From NCBI GenBank assembly GCA_964030785.1, contig OZ034975.1:46030569-46094568 (forward strand): DNA of 64,000 nt, in the 5' to 3' direction. The notes under the pieces were generated by a model. It ran no database searches. It was not told the origin of the DNA and saw only the letters and a list, made by a program, of their open reading frames with translations. The stretch comes from Siderastrea siderea. Lineage: Eukaryota > Cnidaria > Anthozoa > Scleractinia > Rhizangiidae. The position numbers and the translations under genes are program-made. Shown one piece after another: positions 16,480 to 25,900 of the stretch (position 1 is the first letter of the stretch; each line of letters starts with the position of its first letter).

Positions 16480-16830
16480 ATGGTATCATATGAATATAAA
16501 CGTGTATATCACCCGAAACTAGGTCGTTTTGTGTATAAGCATAAAGGATCTGGGATTATTGTTGATAACATATTCAAACCAGTTGGAAGGGTGTTAAGTA
16601 AAGTTCCAGAAATGGTTTTAAAACCTTTTGCCAAAAAAGCGCTTGAATCTGGTATTTCACATGCTGGAGACAAACTGGGAAAAAAAGCAGCTGAAAAAAG
16701 CGGAGAGCTTATTATGAGAAAATTACATGGTTTGACTAAACAACCAATGAAACCTACCAAACCTACTAAACCAAAACAAGAAGATTACAACACGATTCTG
16801 AATAGACTTATATCTGGTACTGGTTATTAA
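16480..16830 (+). CDS. Small basic virion-associated protein
   Basis: 116 residues. Starts YEYKRVYHPKLGRFVYKHKG, followed by an amphipathic helical centre (FKPVGRVLSKVPEMVLKPFA) and a C-terminus with PTKPTKPK. Basic and between penton and capsid genes, where Pol-A/C also carry basic core proteins; direct homology is not evident to me. TCTAACT is exactly 18 nt before the ATG, the same spacing as for penton and capsid. Function not known. Confidence 0.55.
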   Translation: MVSYEYKRVYHPKLGRFVYKHKGSGIIVDNIFKPVGRVLSKVPEMVLKPFAKKALESGISHAGDKLGKKAAEKSGELIMRKLHGLTKQPMKPTKPTKPKQEDYNTILNRLISGTGY

Positions 16831-16861
16831 AAAGTGAATTTTATCTAAACTACTCATATAA

Positions 16862-18151
16862 ATGAGTTTCAGAACAAATGAAAATCTACAACGATATGAA
16901 TACGTTCGTTTCCATTTGGATAATGTCATTGAGCAACCTGCTAACAATCAAAGCCAGAAAAAGACAGGTTACAGATTCACAATCAACGATAGGTCGACAA
17001 TGTTCGATTTTTTTAATGGGTATTTCGAAGTAACTAAAGAGCTTCAAAAAAGGGCAGATGGTGTTGGATATGCTCAAGCGGATCGCATCACTATGATAAA
17101 CGGATCTCACAGTCTAATCAGACATATGGTTATTAAATCGTCTGGTAAAATCGTGTATGAGAGTGATAATTTGCATCGAATAACGAATGTCAAAAATCTC
17201 CTTGAATACAGTGATGATTATAGTAGATCCGTTGGAAAGAATTCATTCTGGTATATTGATACTGATGGAACATCAGCAGCTACTAATACAGGTTTCGAAG
17301 CCCGTCGCATTTTAACCCAGGCTCATCAGAATAACGGCGGTGGAGGAGCTAAGAGTATTAACGAAATGATTCCCTTAAACAGATACAGCTTTTTTCAAGA
17401 GCTAGAAAGAAAAATGTTGCCTCCGATGCAGCTCACAATTGAACTTACATTTAACGAAGACAGTGAACTGATTCACATGGCAAATGGCACAGACCCTGGT
17501 CGTGTTGTAGTAAAGAGATTGTATCTTTGGCTCCCAAGATTAATCCCAAAAGACAGCATGTATAGTAATTTCGTTTCAGAGTTTCTCAAGCCAACAACCT
17601 GGACATATATGCGAGATCTCTACAATCAGTCAGCAAATACCAGAGCTATTCAGAATATGTTTCAAATCAGTCCAGCTATCGATGACGTTAAACATGTTTT
17701 TATATATCTCCAGAGGACAGACGCACCAAATAATGATGAAGCAGAGAGGAGTCCGTATTTATTTGACACTTTCAAGTTGAATGCAGCTGATGCTAATAGC
17801 TCTCTATCAAACTGCAGGCTTGAATACGGGAATAATGTTTTTTACCCAGAGCTGGAATATGATAGTGACTCTAAAATACGGATATTTAATGATCTCATGT
17901 CATATGCATTTCGTAAGAACGATTACAATTCAGGAACACAGCTTAATGAATCCAATTTCACTAGTTTGTATGGATTATTGTATTTCGATTTGTCATATCA
18001 GAAAGAGGTAGTGACGAGAGATCCTAAACAGTTGATTCTCCATTATCGTCTCAATGTAGCCCCAGCAGCAAACGTCCGAGCTCATAGCATCGTATTTTAC
18101 GAGAGTGAGGTTGTTGTTAAGACAGTTGGAAACGAATTGATGATAGTTTAA
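16862..18151 (+). CDS. Major capsid protein (double jelly-roll)
   Basis: 429 residues. Features seen: RFTINDRSTMFDFFNGYFEV near residue 40, IRHMVIKSSGKIVYESDNLH near residue 90, an EY-SDDYSRS segment, PRLIPKDSMY in the middle and a C-terminus with HYRLNVAP and HSIVFYESEVV. Length, position and these segments match the Polinton capsid family. The direct counterpart in Pol-A/C (50018-51444) is only distantly similar. TCTAAAC is 18 nt upstream of the ATG. The protein should form the hexon-like trimers of an icosahedral particle. Confidence 0.75.
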   Translation: MSFRTNENLQRYEYVRFHLDNVIEQPANNQSQKKTGYRFTINDRSTMFDFFNGYFEVTKELQKRADGVGYAQADRITMINGSHSLIRHMVIKSSGKIVYESDNLHRITNVKNLLEYSDDYSRSVGKNSFWYIDTDGTSAATNTGFEARRILTQAHQNNGGGGAKSINEMIPLNRYSFFQELERKMLPPMQLTIELTFNEDSELIHMANGTDPGRVVVKRLYLWLPRLIPKDSMYSNFVSEFLKPTTWTYMRDLYNQSANTRAIQNMFQISPAIDDVKHVFIYLQRTDAPNNDEAERSPYLFDTFKLNAADANSSLSNCRLEYGNNVFYPELEYDSDSKIRIFNDLMSYAFRKNDYNSGTQLNESNFTSLYGLLYFDLSYQKEVVTRDPKQLILHYRLNVAPAANVRAHSIVFYESEVVVKTVGNELMIV

Positions 18152-18225
18152 ATAAATAAGTTTTACATCGATGAAAATTTAAATGAATATGTTTTTTAAA
18201 ATAGAATTTATCTAACATATAATAT

Positions 18226-19515
18226 ATGACACAACTATACGAAATTAAAGTTAGTTTATCACCAAACCAGAAAAAGAATCTTAGTAACGCGTATCATAAA
18301 AGAGAAACTATCATTTTGAGACTGACAAAGGACTCTCTATCTGGGAATGACACTCTATACGTACCTCAGAATATAGTTAAGCGATTGAATAAAAATAGAA
18401 AATTGAGAAAAGGAATGGACATCAAACTAGCCAAAACAAACATTCGAAAGCAAGTTGGTGGATCACTCCTCTCTACAGTTCTGTCGCTTGGAAGAACTTT
18501 CGCTCCAACGATTGCCAAGACTATTGGATTGTCAGCTTTGGCAGGTTTAGCATCTGAAGGAGCATCTCAGATTGTTAAGAAGATATCTGGAAGAGGTTTA
18601 CAAACAGGTGGGTTCCTAATACCACAAAATAAAATCAACCAGTTGATAGCATATAAACATCTTTTGACCACAAAACAAAAACAAGATATATTAAATGCTC
18701 TACAAACAGGCTCTGGTGTTCATATAAAACCGACAAAAGTACAAACAGGTGGGTTCTTAGGGACTCTCCTTGCATCAATTGGAGTCCCTTTAGCTATTGA
18801 GGCAATAAAGAAGATGACTGGTAAAGGAGCTCCTCAGATGGGACGACCTAAACAAAGACCACCCAGATCTATACCAGAACAGGATGGTGGTTTGATGACC
18901 AACACTTATAGAACACCGCCTTTTTACGGAAATTGGCCAGACGATACAATCGGTATGGGGAATAAAAAAAAAAAAATCTCAAAAAAAGGGCGAAGGTCTA
19001 CTATTAGGCAAGAACTCACCGTTCAAAAAAGTCCCTCTTCTAAACATTTTGTTGTAAAACCAAAATTCCATAACAATGTCCCATTAAGCAATTACGATTT
19101 AATAAAATGGTGTAAATATCTGAATATCCCAATTAAAGATGTTCTTTCTAGAGATGAATCAGTGCCGCACAATCATAGACAGGCTCTATTCATTTACAAT
19201 CTGGAACCATCATATATGAGCGGTAGCCATTGGGTATCCACATATGTGAAAGATAACGTGGTCAATTACTTTGATAGCTTTGGTTTACCTCCCTTCCAAG
19301 AAATTGTTAATCACGCAAGAAAAAAGAATTTAACACTTCTTCATCAAAATAACCAAATACAAAATTTAATGACGACAACATGTGGTTACTTTTGTTTATA
19401 TTTTTTAAATGAGATGAATAAGGGCAAATCATATTTTGATCTGTTGGAAGTTTTCGACATATTTAACACGGTTAAAAATGAGAAATTCTTAGAACAGTAT
19501 TTTAAAAATATCTAA
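18226..19515 (+). CDS. Fusion of pX/pVI-like precursor and adenain-like cysteine protease
   Basis: 429 residues. Residues 1-245 are a basic, glycine-rich precursor with QVGGSLLS, QTGGFLIPQ and QTGGFLGTLL sites, each followed by a hydrophobic stretch, as in adenovirus pX/pVI. Residues 265-429 are a Ulp1/adenain-type protease with SGSHWVSTYV (catalytic His), NYFDSFGLPP (acid) and TTCGYFCLYFLNEM (Cys). The two halves join at a lysine run encoded by a 13-A homopolymer (18964-18976) with a second A7 run after it. In Pol-C the halves are separate genes. The fusion may be real, or expression may depend on slippage. TCTAACA is 15 nt upstream. Confidence 0.75.
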   Translation: MTQLYEIKVSLSPNQKKNLSNAYHKRETIILRLTKDSLSGNDTLYVPQNIVKRLNKNRKLRKGMDIKLAKTNIRKQVGGSLLSTVLSLGRTFAPTIAKTIGLSALAGLASEGASQIVKKISGRGLQTGGFLIPQNKINQLIAYKHLLTTKQKQDILNALQTGSGVHIKPTKVQTGGFLGTLLASIGVPLAIEAIKKMTGKGAPQMGRPKQRPPRSIPEQDGGLMTNTYRTPPFYGNWPDDTIGMGNKKKKISKKGRRSTIRQELTVQKSPSSKHFVVKPKFHNNVPLSNYDLIKWCKYLNIPIKDVLSRDESVPHNHRQALFIYNLEPSYMSGSHWVSTYVKDNVVNYFDSFGLPPFQEIVNHARKKNLTLLHQNNQIQNLMTTTCGYFCLYFLNEMNKGKSYFDLLEVFDIFNTVKNEKFLEQYFKNI

Positions 19516-19526
19516 TCATATTATAT

Positions 19527-19712
19527 ATGAAATCATATTGCGTGAAACAAAAAAAGGTCACAGAATGTGTACCTGGGAGTGAACGATATGAAAAGGCTAA
19601 AAATGGGAGGCTTATGCTTAAATGCAAATGCTCTCAATGTGGAATCATTAAAACGAAATTCGTCAAACAGACGGGAAACGGGTCAGCCCGTCGTCAGGGG
19701 CGGGCATATTAG
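19527..19712 (+). CDS. Small zinc-ribbon protein (DUF5679-like)
   Basis: 61 residues. YCVKQKKVTECV at the start, then NGRLMLKCKCSQCGIIKTKFV. The YCVK...NGR-K-K-C-CG layout is that of DUF5679-like zinc ribbons found in large DNA viruses and Polintons, although the first C-x-x-C is reduced to a single C here. TCTAATC is 16 nt upstream and overlaps the protease stop. The PLA2-like frame opens inside its 3' end. Confidence 0.55.
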   Translation: MKSYCVKQKKVTECVPGSERYEKAKNGRLMLKCKCSQCGIIKTKFVKQTGNGSARRQGRAY

Positions 19713-19741
19713 ATACAGTAGCATCGACTGGTACTGATTTA

Positions 19742-20374
19742 TTGATTCACCACGGTATTCCTTGGCTTGGAAAAAAGGCAGTTGAAATGGGAAGATATTA
19801 TGGATCAGAAGCCTTGAGAAACCCAAAACTGCAGAAAAAGGCTATCGATTATGCTCTGGATAAGTTGAATCCAATGATTCAAAATGTCGGAAGTCAAGCT
19901 CTTGATCAATTATCAACCAAAATTAGACCAAATAGAAAGTATAAAACCGACAGAAAGGATTTGGATGGTGCTGGTGTTGATATACATAAACTAATTGGGA
20001 AATTACCGAGACCAAAAGCTGGATGGACTCCTGGAAAGTATAAATACATGGGGGCATATAACCCTCTCGATAAACAGTTAGAGTACGATAAAAACACTGG
20101 AGAGGTCACCAAGTGGCACGTACAACCTTACAATGAAGTTGATAGAATATCAGCTCATCATGATATTTGTTATGATATGGGGAAGGACAAAGGTGAATGT
20201 GACAAAGTAATGGTCAAGTCATTGGATAAAATACCTTATGGACAGATGCCAAAATGGGGACAAACAGCACGATTTCTAATCAACACAAAACAAAAACTAG
20301 GTCTTGGTGTAAAACAAAGAAAGACAAAAAACGTGAAAGGCCGTCGAGTGAAGAAAACTGGCAAGAAAAATTAG
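19742..20374 (+). CDS. Phospholipase A2-like protein (parvovirus VP1/Polinton type)
   Basis: About 210 residues. An amphipathic N-terminal region is followed by YKYMGAYNPLDKQL (calcium-loop-like), EVDRISAHHDICYDMGKD with the catalytic HD pair (about residue 138), a conserved C and a basic tail (KQRKTKNVKGRRVKK). PLA2 domains in parvoviruses breach the endosome, and a like role in entry is inferred. No in-frame ATG begins it: the listed start is a TTG, and the frame continues upstream into the DUF5679-like gene (ILDTVASTGTDLL), which looks like protein sequence. A non-ATG start, splicing or frameshifting is needed. It overlaps the integrase by 121 bp. Confidence 0.7.
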   Translation: MIHHGIPWLGKKAVEMGRYYGSEALRNPKLQKKAIDYALDKLNPMIQNVGSQALDQLSTKIRPNRKYKTDRKDLDGAGVDIHKLIGKLPRPKAGWTPGKYKYMGAYNPLDKQLEYDKNTGEVTKWHVQPYNEVDRISAHHDICYDMGKDKGECDKVMVKSLDKIPYGQMPKWGQTARFLINTKQKLGLGVKQRKTKNVKGRRVKKTGKKN

Positions 20375-21291
20375 CTGATGAGCTTCATAAACCGATAAAG
20401 CGTAACTTCACCCGGCGGCGGGTAATTGTAAACCATATTGACGAGACATGGTGTTCAGATATTGTTGAGATGCAAAAATTCAGTCGATGGAACGCTGGCT
20501 ACAGATATCTTCTTATGGTTTTAGATGTATTCTCTAAATACGGTTGGATCGTCCCATTAAAAGATAAAAAGGGTGAAACCGTTATGAATGCTTTTAAAAC
20601 AATATTCAAAGAGGGACGTAAACCACAATATTTATGGACAGACAAAGGCAAAGAGTATTACAACAAACATGTTAAGGAACTACTTGATAAGAATGAAATA
20701 ACATTGTACTCAACCGAAAATGAGGAAAAGTCGTCCGTTTGTGAAAGATGGAACCGTACAATCAAAACCAAAATGTGGAAACAGTTTACTGTTCAAGGTA
20801 ATACACAGTATCTTGACATGTTACCTAAATTAGTGAAACAGTATAACAATACCAGACATTCAAGCACAAAGATGACACCTACAGAAGCAAGCAAAAAGAA
20901 GAATGAAGGAGTTGTTTACTTTAATCTGTACGGTGATATGGAAACATTAAAACAAAAACCGAAATTCAAAATAGGTGATAAGGTTAGAATAAGTAAGTAT
21001 AAACGGAATGTGTTTGATAAGGGCTATACACCAAATTGGTCTGAGGAAATTTTCACAGTTGATGAAATACAACATACGAATCCAATCACATACAAAATAA
21101 AGGATCTCAGAGATGAAGACATTCAAGGGAGTTTTTATGAACCTGAATTACTTAAAGCTGAACAACAGGTATTCAGAATTGATAAAGTGATTCGGAGGGA
21201 TTATAAGAAGAAACAGGCTCTTGTTAAATGGAAGGGATACAGTGATGAATTTAACAGTTGGATACCGTTCAAGGACTTGAAGGATATATAA
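20254..21291 (+). CDS. RVE integrase with chromodomain (Pol-B)
   Basis: 345 residues. The catalytic core has WCSDIVEM (D about residue 69), LWTDKGKEYYN (D130) and SVCERWNRT (E164). Then come an SH3-like domain (KFKIGDKVRISK) and a chromodomain-like end (FRIDKVIRRDYKKKQALVKW, KGYSDEFNSW). All three acids are present. The listed ATG lies inside the PLA2-like gene. The conserved protein begins only around LADELHKPIKRNFTRRR (near 20370), with no in-frame ATG there. Only about 45% identical by eye to the Pol-A/C integrases, consistent with a different lineage. Confidence 0.93.
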   Translation: MGTNSTISNQHKTKTRSWCKTKKDKKRERPSSEENWQEKLADELHKPIKRNFTRRRVIVNHIDETWCSDIVEMQKFSRWNAGYRYLLMVLDVFSKYGWIVPLKDKKGETVMNAFKTIFKEGRKPQYLWTDKGKEYYNKHVKELLDKNEITLYSTENEEKSSVCERWNRTIKTKMWKQFTVQGNTQYLDMLPKLVKQYNNTRHSSTKMTPTEASKKKNEGVVYFNLYGDMETLKQKPKFKIGDKVRISKYKRNVFDKGYTPNWSEEIFTVDEIQHTNPITYKIKDLRDEDIQGSFYEPELLKAEQQVFRIDKVIRRDYKKKQALVKWKGYSDEFNSWIPFKDLKDI

Positions 21292-21435
21292 AATGATTTA
21301 AGCAAATATTATCTAACATATATTATATCGATTGATACAGTATATACTGTTTATTTGCTTTTGGTAGCCAAAAATATAATTGTTTCTGGCTATCTTATTT
21401 AAACAGAAAATAATATATAGCATTAATAGATACAT
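21292..21435 (+). promoter_or_regulatory. Spacer with an orphan late motif and an early motif
   Basis: TCTAACATATATTATAT at 21312-21328 matches the late promoter of the protease gene but is followed by ATCG instead of an ATG. An early-type ATATATAGCATTAATAG (21412-21428) precedes the BRO-N gene. A late gene may once have started here, or the motif may serve another transcript. Confidence 0.5.
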
Positions 21436-22347
21436 ATGGAAATTTTCACTTATGAAGGAAAAAAACTGAATATTATCAAAAAGGATGATGACATATGGTT
21501 CCGTGGTAAAACTGTTGCCGACATTTTGGGATATGAAGATACCAAGAAAGCAATTTTCAAACATGTTGATTCTGAAGATAAATATTCACTTAAGAGGCTC
21601 AAATCCAGGGGGGACGATTCGTCCCCCCTGACTGGGAACACCGGAAACACGATTTTCAAACATGTTGATTCTGAAGATAAATGTTCACTTAAGAGGCTCA
21701 AATCCAGGGGTAACGAATCGTTACCTTTAACATGGAACACCGGAAACACTATTTATATAAATGAATCCGGACTATACAGCCTAATATTGAGATCCAAAAT
21801 GGATAAAGCGAAAGAATTCAAACGTTGGGTAACAAAAAAGGTTTTACCATCAATCAGAAAAACCGGTAAGTATGAATTCAACAACAGGCCATACAAAATG
21901 CTGACATTCAATATCAACACAGAATATGATTTACATAAAAAGGTAGTCAACTTTATTAGAAACAATTATCCTAAAGCAATCCTAATCCCAACATTAGGTG
22001 AAAACCAAATTAATGGTAACATGAGAATAAAATCATACAACATGGGTTATCAGAAGGGAGCTTGTGATCTATTCATTGGAAATATGCATTTGAAGTACAC
22101 AGCTTTTGCAATCGAATTTAAAACACCAACTGGTAATGGTAAGCTTTCAGAAGAACAGAAGATGATGCTCCAAGAATATGAAAACAACAATTACAAAATA
22201 TTAGTCAGCAACGATTATGATGAAATCATTAAAGAAATCATACTTTATTTCCAGGGTGTAAGAATCAAATGTAAATATTGTTACAGAAAATTCAAGTCAA
22301 TAGAAACAACAAGCAATCATTTAAAATTCATACACAAAAACTTATAA
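21436..22347 (+). CDS. BRO-N domain protein fused to a VRR-NUC-type nuclease and a C-terminal zinc finger
   Basis: 303 residues. BRO-N: IWFRGKTVADILGYEDTKKA at 22-41, continuing at YINESGLYSLILRSK and FKRWVTKKVLPSIRKTGKY. Between these is a 33-residue perfect-length tandem duplication (FKHVDSEDK...NTGNTI, 99 bp, 21554-21752). Residues 165-275 look like a VRR-NUC/PD-(D/E)xK nuclease (GACDLFIGN, AIEFKTPTGNGKLSEEQ). The C-terminus has CKYCYRKFKSIETTSNHLKF, a C2H2 finger. BRO-N domains bind DNA in baculoviruses and phages. A DNA-directed nuclease acting early is a reasonable inference. Confidence 0.75.
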   Translation: MEIFTYEGKKLNIIKKDDDIWFRGKTVADILGYEDTKKAIFKHVDSEDKYSLKRLKSRGDDSSPLTGNTGNTIFKHVDSEDKCSLKRLKSRGNESLPLTWNTGNTIYINESGLYSLILRSKMDKAKEFKRWVTKKVLPSIRKTGKYEFNNRPYKMLTFNINTEYDLHKKVVNFIRNNYPKAILIPTLGENQINGNMRIKSYNMGYQKGACDLFIGNMHLKYTAFAIEFKTPTGNGKLSEEQKMMLQEYENNNYKILVSNDYDEIIKEIILYFQGVRIKCKYCYRKFKSIETTSNHLKFIHKNL

Positions 22348-22372
22348 AGAGTAAATTATATAGTATTAATAT

Positions 22373-22570
22373 ATGGAAAATCAAAATATAAAGAGAGGTC
22401 GAGGTAGACCAAGAATATTCACTGATGATGAGAGAAGACAACGTAAAACAACATACATGCTAAATGTAGAATGGTATTGTAATATATGTAAAACAGGTGG
22501 CAATTATACACTAGCTGGGAAAACCTGTCATTTGAAAACAAAAAAGCACCAAAAAAATTCTAAAAAATAA
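22373..22570 (+). CDS. Small zinc-finger protein with AT-hook
   Basis: 65 residues. KRGRGRPRIF is an AT-hook-type motif. WYCNICKTGGNYTLAGKTCH then LKTKKHQKN gives C-x2-C-x(n)-H-x(5)-H, like a U1/matrin-type finger. DNA binding to AT-rich sequence is likely. Early-type motif ATATAGTATTAAT lies at 22358-22370. Confidence 0.6.
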   Translation: MENQNIKRGRGRPRIFTDDERRQRKTTYMLNVEWYCNICKTGGNYTLAGKTCHLKTKKHQKNSKK

Positions 22571-22672
22571 CATAGTTCAAAGGATTCATAAAAGGATTCA
22601 TAATTGGATCACTTGAATTGATTCAAACGCATTGATAATTATTTAAAAAAATAAAATATATAGTAATATTAT

Positions 22673-22915
22673 ATGTTGAAATTCATAAAATTAGAACAAA
22701 AAATAGCATTAATCAATAATGAAATAGATAAGAAATTTAGATCAATCACTTGTAAATACTGTCATTCAATGGCGACACATGTACTAATTACTGGAGAGTA
22801 TTCTAACTATGGAGTAAGTATAATATGCCATAAATGTTCAGATCGTATAAACAAATTAAAAGGCTATCAACTTGATCTTATGGGATTTGTTGACTCCTAT
22901 AAATTAGCCATTTAA
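22673..22915 (+). CDS. Small protein with two CxxC pairs
   Basis: 80 residues. CKYCHSM near residue 26 and CHKCSDR near residue 57 could bind one zinc. The rest is helical and charged. I recognise no family. Early-type motif ATATAGTAATATT is directly upstream (22657-22670), so it belongs to the early set with BRO-N and PolB. Confidence 0.5.
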   Translation: MLKFIKLEQKIALINNEIDKKFRSITCKYCHSMATHVLITGEYSNYGVSIICHKCSDRINKLKGYQLDLMGFVDSYKLAI

Positions 22916-22967
22916 AAACGCACACTAAACTATTTAAAAATATTTCACTATAGATATAGTATCTATA

Positions 22968-25900
22968 ATGAGATCATATAAAAATAATATATTAGGTATT
23001 AATATGAATAAAGATAGTCTGAAGAAACTCAGTAAATCTGAACTGATCAAATTTCTTCTAAAGCAATCCAAAGGTGTTGAGAGCAATGTGCAGGAAAACA
23101 TCAAAAGAAGACCAGTACCCACACCTCGTAAGAGTGTAAAAGATATGGTCAAGCGGTACGAAGAAAACATTATTCTTCCACCAATGCAGTTTAGGGATGA
23201 TTACAAACCAAGAACTGTTAAAAGAAAACCGGTTCCTACACCTAGAACCGTAATTAAACAAATCGACAAAGCTTTAAACGGTTTTGTAAAATCTTATGAA
23301 ATCGATCTAAGAAATGATAAAGATCCTCTTATTCAAATGCAAAATACACGAAAAGGTGTAGAACGTCAATTATCTATTTTATTGAATGAAATGAAAGGCT
23401 TGAAATACGTTGAAACATTGAAAGTCACTTTCGAAAAAATATCATCTGATGTAATAATTGAAAAGTCAGCATATTTCAATAGCGCAAGTCAAACAATAAT
23501 CAACCAAGTGGGAATCAGTGAATCATTAAAAATTTCTTCAGAAAACATCATAAACAAAATAGCTCAATGGATATCAGAAGGATCGGGATGGACTGTAAAA
23601 GAAATTAATGACCATTACCTAAACATTGCTAAATATGAGCCTATGAAGGGATCCTCATATATCCAACTTCCTGAAGAACTGCGAAACAGTGCTAAAGGTT
23701 TAATAAACATGAAAAATAAGGATAATGAATGCTTCCGATGGTGTCATATTAGACATATAAATCCACAAGAAAAATATCCTCAAAGAATAAAAAAGGTTGA
23801 CAAACAATACATTGAAAAATTAAATTACTCCGGTATTGAATTCCCAGTTTGTATCAAACATTACAACAAAATTGAGAAGCAAAACAGCATCAATATAAAT
23901 GTATTCGGCTATGAAAACAAACAACCTTACCCCATCTATATTTCAAAAGAAAAGAATGAAGATCATATGGAACTACTTTTAATAACTGAAAATGAGAACA
24001 ATCATTATGTTCTTATAAAAGATTTCAACAAATTCATGTATAACCAAACAAAACATGAACATAGAAAACACTTTTGTATGCACTGCCTGCAATGTTTTAG
24101 TTCTGACAGGGTATTGAGCAATCATAAAGATATTTGCATACAAGTTAATGGCACGCAAGCAATTAAAATGCCAACTAAAGATAACAATATATTAAAATTC
24201 AACAACTTTCATAAACAGCAACCTGTGCCATTTGTTATTTATGCTGATTTCGAGGCTATCACAGAGAAAATTCATGGATGTCAACAAGAAGGTAAGAAAT
24301 CATATACTGAGGCTTACCAAAAACATACCGACTGTGGATATGGATATAAGGTTGTCTGCTGTTATGACGACAAATATACCAAACCAATACAACTATATAG
24401 AGGTGAAAATGCTGTTTACAAATTCATGGAAAATATTTTAGAAGAAGTAAAATGGTGTAAAAAAGTAATGAAAAAACATTTTAATAAACCATTGAAAATG
24501 AGTAATGAGGATGAGCAGGAATTCAAAAAATCAACGAGATGCCACATCTGTGATAAGAAATATAATGAAGAAGACGTCCGTGTGAGAGATCATTGCCATA
24601 TTACAGGTGTATTCAGAGGCTCAGCACACCAAGACTGTAATTTGAAACTAAAAATGAAGCCTGAAGAAATAAAAATTCCTGTTATATTCCATAATTTGAG
24701 AGGTTATGATAGCCATTTCATAATGCAAAAATTAGGTCAAATAGTCAAAAAGCACACATACAAAAATAATAAAGGAGAGGATAAACAAATGAATATCAAT
24801 GCTATTCCAAATAACATGGAAAAGTATATGGCTTTTATGCTTGGCAATCATCTTACATTCATCGACAGTTTCCAGTTTATGAGCTCAAGTTTGGATAAAT
24901 TAGTTAGCAACTTACCAGCAGAAGCTCTAAAGTATACTAGCGAACGGTTTAAAAAAGAAAAATTAAGTCTTATGACCCGCAAGGGAGTTTATCCTTATAA
25001 TTATATGGATAGTTTCGATAAATTCAACAAAACAGAATTACCAACTAAAGAAGAATTTTACAGCATATTGATTGATGAGCATATTTCAAATGAAGATTAT
25101 ACCCATGCTCAAAATGTTTGGAATACATTTAAATTGCAGACAATGGGTGAATACCATAATTTATATCTCAAGTCTGATATCCTTTTATTAGCTGATGTGT
25201 TTGAAAATTTCCGTAGAACATGTATTCAGTATTATAAATTAGACCCATGTCACTATTTTACATCACCTGGTTTGTCTTGGGATGCTATGTTAAAGATGAC
25301 TAATATTAAATTAGAACTAATGACTGACATCAACATGTTTCAATTCATTGAAAAAGGTATGCATGGAGGAATTAGTTATATAGCCAATAGATATGGTAAA
25401 GCAAACAATAAGTACATGAAAGAATACGATGAGAAGGCGCCCTCAAAGTATATAATGTACTTGGATGCTAATAATTTATACGGCTGGGCGATGTCACAGC
25501 ATCTCCCTGTCGGTAATTTCAGATGGATGACAGAAAAGCAAATCAGCAAACTAAATGTAGCCAGATATAATGAAAATAGTGAAAAGGGGTTAATACTAGA
25601 AGTTGATCTAGAATATCCCAAAGAGTTGCATAACCTTCATAATGACTACCCATTGGCTGCTGAGAGGGTTTGTGTAAAAAAAAATATGCTGTCTGATTAT
25701 TGTAAAAAGATAGCTACAAAGTATAATATATCAACAGGACTAGTACATAAACTAATCCCAACATTATCAAATAAAGAAAAATATGTTCTGCATTACAGAA
25801 ACTTGCAGATGTATATTGATCTTGGATTAAAATTGAAAAAGATCCATAGAGTATTAGAATTTGATCAGTCACCATGGTTGAAGCAATATATTGATTTCAA

